A DNA stretch of 23,790 nucleotides from Peptostreptococcaceae bacterium (GCA_016650115.1 JAENWI010000004.1:1-23790), one strand, 5' to 3'; counted from the stretch's first letter, positions 7,788 through 15,511 are shown. Made by a program: numbers and translations. The notes: a model not told the origin generated them from the sequence alone.

Positions 7788-9467
7788 ATGAAAACAAATT
7801 TTAAGAAAAAAGGAGAAAATTCACTTCGGGTAATTCCATTAGGTGGTCTGAACGAGATCGGAAAAAACATGACCGTTCTGGAATATAAAGATGAAATCTT
7901 AATAATTGACTGTGGGCTTTCTTTTCCTGATGATGAAATGTATGGGATAGACATTGTACTGCCAGATTTTACATATTTAATTAAGAACGCCTCTAAAATC
8001 AAAGGAATAGTTATCACCCATGGACATGAGGATCATATTGGCGGAATACCATTTTTTCTAAAACATATAAATGTGCCAATTTATGGAACCAGACTTCCTT
8101 TAGGTTTAATTGGAAACAAACTTAAGGAACATAGACTGACCGCCAATTTAAATGTCATAAAAGCAGGAGACACATTTAAACTGGGCTGTTTTAAAGTGGA
8201 AACAATCAGGACCACCCATTCCATTGTGGATTCCATTTGCTTATCCATAGAAACTCCAGTAGGTGTCGTCTTTCATACTGGAGATTTTAAGATTGATTAC
8301 ACACCGCTAGATGGAGAACCTATTGATTTCCACAGACTTGCTGAAATTGGCAAGAAAGGTGTTTTATTAATGCTGGCAGACAGTACAAACGCCATCAGGG
8401 CAGGGTTTACAGCCTCAGAAAAAATAGTGGGCAAAGCTCTTGAAAGCATATTCCGTGATTCAACAACAAGAATCATTGTTGCAACCTTCTCGTCTAATGT
8501 TCACCGGGTTCAGAGAATCGTTGACAATGCGGTGATGTTTGACAGACGTGTAGCTATTTCTGGGCGCAGCATGGTTAATGTTGTTAATCTCGCGATGGAA
8601 TTAGGCTATTTGAAAATTCCAGCTGGTGTACTCATTGATATTAATAAGATTAGAGGAATTCCTGATAAAAACATAGTAATAGTAACGACTGGAAGCCAGG
8701 GCGAACCAATGGCAGCACTTTCCAGAATGGCGGCAGGTGATCATAAGGCGATTCAAATCAAAAAAGGTGACATGGTTATATTGTCCTCAAGTCCTATTCC
8801 AGGTAATGAAAAAACTGTTTCTAACATTGTCAACAAGCTGTTTGAAAAAGGAGCGCAGGTAATTTATTCTGACATTGCAGATATCCACGTATCAGGGCAT
8901 GCCTGTGAAGAAGAGCTCAAGCTTATGCATGTTCTTATAAAACCAAAGTTTTTCATGCCGGTTCATGGTGAATACAGACATTTGATGGCTCATGCAGCAA
9001 TTGCTGAAAATTTAGGACAAAAACCTGAAAATGTGTTTATATTAAATAATGGGAAAGTTTTGAATCTAACTGCAAACAGTGCTTTCATCACTCATGAAGA
9101 TATACCATCAGAACCGGTACTTGTTGATGGTCTTGGTGTTGGTGATGTTGGAAATATAGTACTAAGAGACAGAAAACTTCTTTCCGAATCCGGGCTCATC
9201 ATTGTGGTTGCTGCAATTGACAGGGCCACGGGAGAAATATGCTCTGGCCCTGATATTATCTCAAGAGGTTTTGTATACGTCAGAGAGAATGAAGATCTTA
9301 TTGAGGAAGCAAGAGTAGTCGTTTGTAAAGCTTTAGATAAATGTGTAGATGGGAATATCAGAGAATGGAATGCTTTGAAATCTGCAGTCAGGGATTCACT
9401 TAGAAGTTTTATCTATGAAAAAACTAAGAGAAGCCCAGTAATTTTACCGATATTTTTAGAAGTGTAA
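7788..9467 (+). CDS. rnjA: Ribonuclease J
   Basis: A 559-residue metallo-beta-lactamase/beta-CASP nuclease with both endonuclease and 5'-3' exonuclease activity, central to mRNA decay and rRNA maturation in Firmicutes. The zinc motif HGHEDH lies at residues 78-83, His144 in RTTHSIVDS, and His163/Asp166 in FHTGDFKID. The beta-CASP part includes ADSTNAIRAG and SGRSMVN, and the later SGHACEEEL and PVHGEYRHL motifs are both present. A C-terminal domain of about 110 residues completes the usual architecture. SD CAGGAG precedes the ATG. The choice of rnjA rather than rnjB is not decidable from this window, as I see only one copy. The next gene encodes a YlbF-family protein, which also touches RNA turnover. 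Confidence 0.93.
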   Translation: MKTNFKKKGENSLRVIPLGGLNEIGKNMTVLEYKDEILIIDCGLSFPDDEMYGIDIVLPDFTYLIKNASKIKGIVITHGHEDHIGGIPFFLKHINVPIYGTRLPLGLIGNKLKEHRLTANLNVIKAGDTFKLGCFKVETIRTTHSIVDSICLSIETPVGVVFHTGDFKIDYTPLDGEPIDFHRLAEIGKKGVLLMLADSTNAIRAGFTASEKIVGKALESIFRDSTTRIIVATFSSNVHRVQRIVDNAVMFDRRVAISGRSMVNVVNLAMELGYLKIPAGVLIDINKIRGIPDKNIVIVTTGSQGEPMAALSRMAAGDHKAIQIKKGDMVILSSSPIPGNEKTVSNIVNKLFEKGAQVIYSDIADIHVSGHACEEELKLMHVLIKPKFFMPVHGEYRHLMAHAAIAENLGQKPENVFILNNGKVLNLTANSAFITHEDIPSEPVLVDGLGVGDVGNIVLRDRKLLSESGLIIVVAAIDRATGEICSGPDIISRGFVYVRENEDLIEEARVVVCKALDKCVDGNIREWNALKSAVRDSLRSFIYEKTKRSPVILPIFLEV

Positions 9468-9507
9468 AAGCTGAAAACAGCTGAATAATGAAAGGAATTA
9501 AAATAGT

Positions 9508-9855
9508 ATGAATGTATATGATGCAGCCCACAATTTGGCAAAATCTATAAAGGAATCAGAGGAATATATCCAGTATGAAGAAATTAAAAATTCGGTTTCT
9601 GGAAATGATGAACTTTCTGGAATGCTGAATGATTTTCAAGCCAAACAATTTGAAATTCAGGCAAAACAAATGACAGGTGAGGAAATTGGGGAAGAAATGA
9701 TGGGACAAATCCAATCTCTTTATGGAATAATGATGCAGGACCCAACTGCAGCCCAATATCTTCAGGCGGAAATTAGATTTTCCCTCATGATGAATGATAT
9801 CTATAAAATTTTAGGAGATGTGATTAGCCTTGGAAACAACCAACCAACAGAATAA
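9508..9855 (+). CDS. YlbF/YmcA family regulator
   Basis: A 115-residue, almost all-helical, Met- and Gln-rich protein of the Com_YlbF family. The pattern MNVYDAAHNLAKSIKES at the start, a polar middle with FQAKQFEIQAKQM, and a helix after DPTAAQYLQAE match the family. In Bacillus, YlbF, YmcA and YaaT form a complex that steers RNase Y and affects competence, sporulation and biofilm formation. Whether this clostridial member does the same is inference, but its position 40 bp after RNase J makes a role in RNA decay attractive. The ribosome binding site (AAGGAA, about 11 bases upstream) is mediocre. The 3' end overlaps the next gene by 26 bases. Confidence 0.82.
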   Translation: MNVYDAAHNLAKSIKESEEYIQYEEIKNSVSGNDELSGMLNDFQAKQFEIQAKQMTGEEIGEEMMGQIQSLYGIMMQDPTAAQYLQAEIRFSLMMNDIYKILGDVISLGNNQPTE

Positions 9856-10543
9856 TTTAATAAAAACACCTGAACAGATTTTAAACATTATGAAAGCTTC
9901 AGCTATGGGAGATATGTGTTTTTCTCATATGCTTGGGTACATTAAAACAGGAATGACTGAAATGCAGGTTGCCAATGAAATTGAACGTACTTTGCTTTCA
10001 TTGGGTGCAGAAGGTTTATCCTTCACAACCATTTGTGTTTCAGGCGACCGAACTGCATTTCCACATGGAGAACCTTCAGAAAAAATCATAGAAGAAGGTG
10101 ATTTCATTACAATGGATTTCGGCGCAGTCGTAAACGGATATTGCGGAGATATGACTAGAACTGTAGCAATGGGCAAGGTAACTAATGAGCAAAGAAAAGT
10201 ATATAATATAGTTTTAGCTGCTCAGCTGGCAGGCATCGATTCAATCAAGGCAGGGGTATCCTGTTTTGATGTGGATAAAGCAGCCAGAGATATTATTGTT
10301 GAAGCTGGTTACGGGGAATATTATGTACATGGAACCGGCCATGGTGTTGGAACTCAAGTCCATGAAGCGCCAACACTTAATAGTAAAAGTGACGAAATAC
10401 TGGAAGAATTTATGCCGGTTACAATTGAACCTGGTATTTATATGCCCGAAAAATTTGGGGTTCGAATTGAGGACTTGGCAATTGTTACAAAATTTGGTAT
10501 AATTAATACCGTAAATTCCAGTAAAGATTTAATTATTCTTTAA
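9830..10543 (+). CDS. M24 metallopeptidase, Xaa-Pro peptidase type, catalytic domain only
   Basis: A pita-bread metallopeptidase with all five expected metal ligands: Asp96 (MDFGA), Asp107 (GDMTRT), His171 (HGTGHGVG), Glu200 (TIEPGIY) and Glu214 (VRIEDL). The sequence FPHGEPSEK and the spacing resemble prolidases/aminopeptidase P more than methionine aminopeptidases. At 237 residues it starts with IKTPEQILNIMK, the beginning of the catalytic domain, so the N-terminal creatinase-type domain of about 120 residues is absent. A full-length relative (YqhT in Bacillus) also sits just before efp. The start is TTG at 9830; an in-frame TGA at 9821 rules out an earlier one. AGGAG at 9813-9817 is 12 bases away, which is long; ATG at 9890 is the alternative but would cut the first helix. 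Substrate is unknown. Confidence 0.85.
   Translation: METTNQQNNLIKTPEQILNIMKASAMGDMCFSHMLGYIKTGMTEMQVANEIERTLLSLGAEGLSFTTICVSGDRTAFPHGEPSEKIIEEGDFITMDFGAVVNGYCGDMTRTVAMGKVTNEQRKVYNIVLAAQLAGIDSIKAGVSCFDVDKAARDIIVEAGYGEYYVHGTGHGVGTQVHEAPTLNSKSDEILEEFMPVTIEPGIYMPEKFGVRIEDLAIVTKFGIINTVNSSKDLIIL
10475..10503 (+). promoter_or_regulatory. Strong sigma-A type promoter for efp, embedded in the upstream peptidase gene
   Basis: TTGGCA (10475-10480) is separated by exactly 17 bases from TATAAT (10498-10503). A TG one base before the -10 box makes it an extended -10 element. It lies inside the last codons of the M24 peptidase gene. Predicted transcription start is near 10510, giving efp a leader of about 70 bases. 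Found by eye; no transcript data. Confidence 0.72.
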
Positions 10544-10578
10544 CCTGGTTTAATAAGAATAAAGGATGGAGAGAGATT

Positions 10579-11139
10579 ATGATATATGCAAGCGACTTTA
10601 GAAAAGGGATTACCTTTGACATGAATGGTGAACCACATGTTGTTATAGACTTCCAGCATGTTAAACCAGGCAAAGGGGCTGCTTTTGTAAGAACTAAGTA
10701 CAAAAACATTCTTACCGGTGCAACAAGAGAAGAGGCTTTTAACCCTAATGATAAGTTCCCGAAGGCTCATATTGAAACGAAAACAATGCAGTATCTGTAT
10801 AATGATGGTGAACTATACTATTTCATGGATTTGGAAAATTTTGAACAGGTTCCTATAATGTATGAACAGGTAGAAGATGCTATTAAATATTTAAGAGAAA
10901 ATGACGAAGCTACCATTAAATTTTATAAAGATACCGCATTCCTTGTGGAAGCATCAAACTTCGTTAATTTAATGGTTACAGAAACGGAACCTGGTGTAAA
11001 GGGTGATACGGCGACAAATGTGACAAAGGCCGCTACTGTAGAAACGGGTGCGGTTGTTCAGGTTCCAATTTTTATTGAAGAAGGTGAAATTATTCAAATT
11101 GATACAAGAACAGGCGATTATTTAGGCAGATCGAAATAA
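10579..11139 (+). CDS. efp: Elongation factor P
   Basis: A 186-residue protein of normal EF-P length, with a KOW-like domain I and two OB domains. It binds between the P and E sites and relieves ribosome stalling at proline runs. The tip of the functional loop is HVKPGKGAAFVRTK, with Lys32 at the modified position; in Bacillus this lysine carries 5-aminopentanol, and no EpmA or EarP partner is visible nearby. The C-terminus IIQIDTRTGDYLGR is typical. GGAGAG precedes the ATG. It is flanked by an embedded promoter on the left and a hairpin on the right, so it may be mostly expressed as its own transcript, fitting an abundant translation factor. Confidence 0.97.
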   Translation: MIYASDFRKGITFDMNGEPHVVIDFQHVKPGKGAAFVRTKYKNILTGATREEAFNPNDKFPKAHIETKTMQYLYNDGELYYFMDLENFEQVPIMYEQVEDAIKYLRENDEATIKFYKDTAFLVEASNFVNLMVTETEPGVKGDTATNVTKAATVETGAVVQVPIFIEEGEIIQIDTRTGDYLGRSK

Positions 11140-11162
11140 TGAACTAAAACGATTAATATTAT

Positions 11163-11189
11163 AAGGGGGGCGTGTTACACGTCCCTTTT
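11163..11189 (+). terminator. Hairpin after efp, probable leaky terminator
   Basis: Two 12-base arms (11163-11174 and 11178-11189) around a TTA loop can form a 12-bp stem. It has three G-T wobble pairs and a G-rich left arm; four T bases close the right arm. The T run is short and lies partly in the stem, so termination may be incomplete, allowing read-through into mltG. Confidence 0.6.
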
Positions 11190-11196
11190 AGAAAAT

Positions 11197-11200
11197 GAGG
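11197..11200 (+). promoter_or_regulatory. Ribosome binding site deciding the mltG start
   Basis: GAGG sits 5 bases before the ATG at 11206. A GTG at 11200 in the same frame overlaps this site and has no ribosome binding site of its own, so the ATG is preferred. Confidence 0.65.
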
Positions 11201-11205
11201 TGAAA

Positions 11206-12246
11206 ATGTCAGGGAAAAGAAAAACAAATAAAATAGTTAAATTTTCTATTGCGGTTTTTATTATTTTAATAATTGGAGTAATCGTTTTTAAAGTTGCCAT
11301 GTCTAATGCGGTTGAACCTTATGATTCAACCGACAGTACAAAGGTGATTGTTACTGTTCCAATGGGTTCCAGCACACCTCAAATTGCAGCAATATTAGAG
11401 AAAAACGGAATAATAGGGAATGTAGATAATTTCAAACTAGTATCTAAAATCACTGGAAATAATGGAAAATATAAAGCAGGCACTTATGCTCTTTCTCCTT
11501 CTATGAATTTAGATGAAATAATGAAAAAACTGCAGTCAGGAATATCTGTTGCCAATATGATTACAATTCCAGAAGGCTACACAATTGAACAGGTTGTAGG
11601 CATCTTAGATAAAGCCGGGTTTATTGATAAGGCAGTATTTTTGTATGAACTGGAAAATGGCGACTTTAAACAAAAATTTATTGAGTTTTTGCCTGAGGGT
11701 CCTAATCGACTAGAGGGATTTTTATTTCCGGAAACCTATGATATCCCAGTAAATGTGTCAGAATATGATATAATTAACATCATGCTAAATCAGTTTGATA
11801 AGTTATATACAGATAAATATTATGCAAGAGCAAGCGAACTCGGTTTAAATATTAATGAGGTCATTACGATTGCTTCAATGATAGAAAGAGAAGCAGCCGT
11901 CAATGAAGACCGTCCTAAAGTAGCCAGTGTTATATTTAACAGACTGGAACAAAGTATGCCTCTTCAATTCTGTTCAACTGTACAATATGTACTTGGTGAC
12001 CCAAAAGCTAGACTTTCCTATGAAGACACACAAGTAAATTCGGAATATAACACCTATATAAACGCTGGACTCCCTCCCGGACCTATCTGTTCGCCTGGAT
12101 TGGAATCAATAAAAGCAGCACTACACCCGGAAGAAACTGAATATTTATATTTTGTTGTCGATCCAGACGGAAAGAGAACACATCAATTTGCTAAAACATA
12201 TGATGAATTTTTAAAGTATAAAAAAGAGTATACAGATTCACTATAG
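11206..12246 (+). CDS. mltG: Endolytic murein transglycosylase MltG (YceG-like)
   Basis: A 346-residue membrane-anchored cell-wall enzyme that cuts nascent glycan strands and is thought to end their extension. A basic start and one transmembrane helix (about residues 11-31) place the catalytic part outside the cell. A LysM-like region follows (VPMGSSTPQIAAILEKNGI), then the YceG core with TIASMIEREAAVNEDR. Its Glu227 corresponds to catalytic Glu218 of E. coli MltG. Further signatures are VASVIFNRLE, INAGLPPGPICSPG and YFVVDPDGKRTHQF. The gene order mltG, O-methyltransferase, U32 protein is the same as yrrL-yrrM-yrrN/O in Bacillus. Confidence 0.94.
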   Translation: MSGKRKTNKIVKFSIAVFIILIIGVIVFKVAMSNAVEPYDSTDSTKVIVTVPMGSSTPQIAAILEKNGIIGNVDNFKLVSKITGNNGKYKAGTYALSPSMNLDEIMKKLQSGISVANMITIPEGYTIEQVVGILDKAGFIDKAVFLYELENGDFKQKFIEFLPEGPNRLEGFLFPETYDIPVNVSEYDIINIMLNQFDKLYTDKYYARASELGLNINEVITIASMIEREAAVNEDRPKVASVIFNRLEQSMPLQFCSTVQYVLGDPKARLSYEDTQVNSEYNTYINAGLPPGPICSPGLESIKAALHPEETEYLYFVVDPDGKRTHQFAKTYDEFLKYKKEYTDSL

Positions 12247-12256
12247 AAGGAACGAC

Positions 12257-12916
12257 ATGAATATAATTAATGAAAAAGTTGTAGAATATCTGGATGGACA
12301 ATATAAAACCTTAAGGCCTGAACTTTTTGTAATAAGGAAGTATGCTGAACAAAATCATATACCAATTATTCTTAAAGACACAGAAACCTTAATTATTAGT
12401 CTTTTGAAAGTTAAGAAGCCTAAAAGAATACTCGAAATTGGTACAGCTATAGGTTACTCCGCCTCTTGCTTTGCAGAAGTTTGCAAAACAACTGAAATTG
12501 TTACAATAGAAAGTAATATGGAGTCAAAGAATATTGCTGTAAAAAATATCGACATGCTTGGGTACAAAAATCAGATTACGGTTTTATTTGGAAATGCGAC
12601 CGATGTTTTGAAAGATATGGAAATAAGTGAAAAATTCGATTTCATTTTTATTGATGCAGGGAAAAGTCATTACAAGGATTTTTTCGACGAAGCATTAAAA
12701 CATTGCGAGCAGGAAGCTTTAATCATTTCCGACAATGTTTTATTAAACGCAAAGACAGTATCTGACGAATATGATCCACGTTCAAAATACAAAACAAACA
12801 TTAAAAAAATGAGAGAGTTTTTAGAATATATTACTAACTTAGAAAACATATACACAGCAGTGATCCCCGTTGGAGACGGGTTAGCTGTAAGTGTTTTAGG
12901 GGATATGAATGATTAA
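12257..12916 (+). CDS. trmR: SAM-dependent O-methyltransferase, probable tRNA 5-hydroxyuridine methyltransferase
   Basis: A 219-residue class I methyltransferase of the metal-dependent family 3 (COMT-like). The SAM-binding motif RILEIGTAIGYSAS is at about 57-70, the acidic residue in VTIES at Glu85, and the metal-ligand set is Asp133 (FIDAGKSHYKDFF) and Asp159-Asn160 (ISDNVL). In Bacillus the gene in this position, yrrM, encodes TrmR, which converts 5-hydroxyuridine to 5-methoxyuridine at position 34 of tRNAs reading NYN codons. The neighbouring U32 gene supplies the hydroxylation step, supporting the assignment. It overlaps that gene by 8 bases. A general catechol-type methyltransferase is the alternative reading. 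Confidence 0.82.
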   Translation: MNIINEKVVEYLDGQYKTLRPELFVIRKYAEQNHIPIILKDTETLIISLLKVKKPKRILEIGTAIGYSASCFAEVCKTTEIVTIESNMESKNIAVKNIDMLGYKNQITVLFGNATDVLKDMEISEKFDFIFIDAGKSHYKDFFDEALKHCEQEALIISDNVLLNAKTVSDEYDPRSKYKTNIKKMREFLEYITNLENIYTAVIPVGDGLAVSVLGDMND

Positions 12917-14132
12917 AATAGAGCTGCTTGCTCCGGCTGGCGATTTCGAAAAATTAATGACAGCTATAAATTATGGCGCCGATGCTGTCTATTTTGGCGG
13001 TGAACTTTTTAGTCTAAGGGCAGGAGCCGGCAATTTTTCTCTCGAAGACATGGCAAAAGGAGTGGCATATGCGCATTCAAAAAACAAAAAAGCCTATCTG
13101 GCTTTAAATATTTTTGCACATAATGAGGATATTTCAACATTGACGGCTTATTTGACAAGTTTGAAACCGATTCCAATTGATGCTTTTATTGTATCTGACC
13201 CGGGGATTGTAATGTTGATTAAGTCAATTCTGCCCAATGCCGAATTACATTTGAGCACGCAGGCAAATATGACGAATTATATGACAGCAAATTTTTGGTA
13301 TAATCAGGGTATTAAAAGAATTGTCATAGCAAGAGAACTAACCTTTAAGGAAATTTATGAATTGAAAAATGAAATACCAGAAGATATGGATATTGAAGCG
13401 TTTGTTCAAGGGGCAATGTGTATATCTTATTCTGGCAGATGTCTGCTTAGTAACTTTATGGTAGAAAGGGATGCGAACAGAGGTGCCTGTGCTCATCCCT
13501 GCAGATGGAAATACAGCCTTGTTGAAGAAAAAAGACCAGGTGAATATTTCCCGATTGAAGAAGATGATCGGGGTACTTATATTTTGAATTCCAGAGACTT
13601 ATGTATGCTTGAGTATATTCCTGAATTAGTAACTTCCGGGATAACTTCCTTCAAAATTGAAGGCCGAATGAAAAGCGCATTTTACGTTGCAACGGTGGTT
13701 GGGGCCTATCGAAAAGCTATTGACTCCTATCTTGATAACCCTGAAAACTATATCTTCAAAGAAGAATGGATGATTGAATTAAAAAAAGTCAGCCATCGGG
13801 AATTCACAACCGGTTTTTATTTTAACAAACCAACAAATAAAGATCAGAATTATCAAACGAGTGCATATACCAGAGAATATTCATTTATAGGTGTTGTAAA
13901 GTCTTATGATGAAATATCAAAGATTGCTGTCGTAGAGCAAAGAAACAAAATGAGCATTGGAGATGAAATAGAAGTCTTTGGTCCATATACTGATTTTTTC
14001 ACTCAAAAATTAGATATGCTTGAAAATGAAAATGGAGAATCAATGCAATCTGCGCCACATGCGCAGCAGATTGTCAGAATAAAAATGATTAAACCCGTTA
14101 AAGAAGGTTTTCTTCTTAGAAAATCTAAATGA
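12909..14132 (+). CDS. trhP: U32 family protein, probable tRNA 5-hydroxyuridine hydroxylase TrhP
   Basis: A 407-residue member of the old peptidase family U32. The signature region has AFVQGAMCISYSGRC and ANRGACAHPCRWKY, giving Cys171, Cys178, Cys194 and Cys198, likely iron-sulfur ligands. The N-terminal half is a TIM-barrel-like domain starting ELLAPAGDFEKL. TrhP (YegQ in E. coli, YrrN/YrrO in Bacillus) is needed for prephenate-dependent hydroxylation of tRNA uridine 34. With trmR directly upstream this makes a two-gene wobble-modification unit. Bacillus has two U32 genes in this place; only one is present here. The family usually has His before Gly-Ala-Met-Cys; Gln is found here. Other U32 proteins act on 23S rRNA (RlhA) or in ubiquinone synthesis, so substrate is inferred from context. 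Confidence 0.82.
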   Translation: MIKIELLAPAGDFEKLMTAINYGADAVYFGGELFSLRAGAGNFSLEDMAKGVAYAHSKNKKAYLALNIFAHNEDISTLTAYLTSLKPIPIDAFIVSDPGIVMLIKSILPNAELHLSTQANMTNYMTANFWYNQGIKRIVIARELTFKEIYELKNEIPEDMDIEAFVQGAMCISYSGRCLLSNFMVERDANRGACAHPCRWKYSLVEEKRPGEYFPIEEDDRGTYILNSRDLCMLEYIPELVTSGITSFKIEGRMKSAFYVATVVGAYRKAIDSYLDNPENYIFKEEWMIELKKVSHREFTTGFYFNKPTNKDQNYQTSAYTREYSFIGVVKSYDEISKIAVVEQRNKMSIGDEIEVFGPYTDFFTQKLDMLENENGESMQSAPHAQQIVRIKMIKPVKEGFLLRKSK

Positions 14133-14136
14133 ATAC

Positions 14137-14141
14137 AGGAG
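14137..14141 (+). promoter_or_regulatory. Ribosome binding site deciding the start of the CNNM gene
   Basis: AGGAG lies 8 bases before the ATG at 14150. The earlier ATG at 14129 overlaps the trhP stop (ATGA) but has no ribosome binding site in front of it, so it would rely on coupling. The start at 14150 is preferred, with 14129 possible. Confidence 0.6.
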
Positions 14142-14149
14142 AATTTGAA

Positions 14150-15511
14150 ATGACTAACACCCCTGATCCCAGTTTGCCTATTGGCTTGTTTCTGATAATT
14201 ATCATACTGCTTCTACTATTAAATGCCTTTTTTGCTGCAATTAAAGTTTCTATTTCAACAGTAAATAGAAACAAAATTAAAAATCTTGCAAAAGAAGGGA
14301 ATAGTAAAGCCATATCTTTAATGAAAATCCTTGATCAGCCAGATAAAGTCAGGACAAGTATACAAAATCTGATTACCATGGGTGGATTTATTGCAAGCGC
14401 TTTGACTGCAATTGGTATAGCAAATGTTCTTGGCAATTATTTTTTGGAAAACAATGTATTGTTTGGCAGTGAACTGGCAGTTTTAGTCAGTACTTCAATA
14501 TTAATATATATTAATATTGTATTCTTCGAAATATTCCCTAAAAGGCTGGCAATAAATCATGCTGAGGTTATCGCCTTGAATTTGTCAAAACCCATATTGT
14601 TTCTTACGAAACTGGTCTCTCCTTTTAACTGGCTATTATTGAAATCCGTGAATTGTCTGCTTCGAATAACTAGGCAAAAAATTGAAGTCGATGAAGAAGA
14701 ATTTTCTGAAGATGATGTCAGATCAATGCTTGATGTGGGCCAAGAAACAGGTGTACTGAACGAACAGGGTAAGCGTATGATAAATAGTATTTTTGCCTTT
14801 GATGATAAGGTTGCATATGAAATAATGACCCCAAGAACGGATGTGTTCTATATCGATGTAAATGACCCTTCGGAAGAATATTTAGAAGAACTTATGGAAC
14901 TCAGATATTCCAGAATTCCTGTTTACGATGATGACTCGGATAATATTATTGGTATCATTAATATTAAGGATTATCTGATAAAAGCTCGAGAATTAGGTTT
15001 TGAAAATGTGGATTTAAGGGAAATCCTCAGAAAACCATATTTTGTACCTGAAACAAAAAATCTCGAAACCCTGTTTTTCGATTTACAAACTTCAAAGCAG
15101 CATATTGCTATTTTAATAGATGAGTATGGAGGCTTCTCAGGGATTGTAACGATGGAGGACCTTATAGAAGAGATTGTTGGTGAAATTGATGATGAGTATG
15201 ATCAAGTACAAAAGGAAATAGAAATAATAAATGGCAACACCTTTAGGATAAGTGGTTTTATGTCATTAGATGATTTAAATAAAGAACTGCATATAAGTTT
15301 ACACTCTGACAACAGTGAAACAATAGGTGGTTTAATCATTGATATTCTTGGTGAAATCCCAGACAACGATGATCATGAGGAACGTATTATTGAGTATAAT
15401 AATTGTATATTCACAATAGAATCCATAAAGGAAAGAAGAATTGAAACAATCAGACTTCATATACTCTCTAAAGAAGAAGAAGAACTTAAGCAGGAAAGTA
15501 TATTGGAGTAG
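14150..15511 (+). CDS. CNNM/CorC-type hemolysin-family membrane protein with CBS pair
   Basis: A 453-residue integral membrane protein with three parts in order. A DUF21/CNNM membrane domain (about 1-180) has hydrophobic helices near 11-30, 75-95, 107-128 and 150-170. A CBS pair (about 220-345) has MTPRTDVFYIDV and SRIPVYDDDSDNIIGI, then HIAILIDEYGGFSGIVTMEDL. A CorC/HlyC acidic domain (about 360-445) follows. Relatives are magnesium efflux or magnesium/sodium exchange proteins regulated by nucleotide binding at the CBS pair. Unusually, the first helix reads NAFFAAIKVS where the family generally has a Ser and a Glu (FFSxxE type), so ion transport may be altered. It is the last gene of its unit, followed by a terminator-like hairpin. 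A 24-bp palindrome lies in its coding sequence. Confidence 0.88.
   Translation: MTNTPDPSLPIGLFLIIIILLLLLNAFFAAIKVSISTVNRNKIKNLAKEGNSKAISLMKILDQPDKVRTSIQNLITMGGFIASALTAIGIANVLGNYFLENNVLFGSELAVLVSTSILIYINIVFFEIFPKRLAINHAEVIALNLSKPILFLTKLVSPFNWLLLKSVNCLLRITRQKIEVDEEEFSEDDVRSMLDVGQETGVLNEQGKRMINSIFAFDDKVAYEIMTPRTDVFYIDVNDPSEEYLEELMELRYSRIPVYDDDSDNIIGIINIKDYLIKARELGFENVDLREILRKPYFVPETKNLETLFFDLQTSKQHIAILIDEYGGFSGIVTMEDLIEEIVGEIDDEYDQVQKEIEIINGNTFRISGFMSLDDLNKELHISLHSDNSETIGGLIIDILGEIPDNDDHEERIIEYNNCIFTIESIKERRIETIRLHILSKEEEELKQESILE
14496..14519. repeat. Perfect 24-bp AT-only palindrome apart from its outer C/G pair
   Basis: The half-site CAATATTAATAT is followed immediately by its exact reverse complement. 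It lies in the coding sequence of a transmembrane helix (STSILIYINIV) of the CNNM gene. Function unknown; low-complexity AT sequence makes chance possible. Confidence 0.75.

Noticed and set aside
7601..8017. 138-codon minus-strand frame spanning the leuS-rnjA junction
   Set aside because: Covers the ends of two clear genes, is not family-like, and there is no minus-strand promoter in the 15-bp gap.
9469..9482. Small hairpin AGCTG-AAAA-CAGCT after rnjA
   Set aside because: Only a 5-bp stem and no T run; too weak to call a terminator.
9488..9511. Seven-codon ORF (MKGIKIV) whose stop overlaps the ylbF start
   Set aside because: No good ribosome binding site of its own and no attenuator structure; most likely chance.
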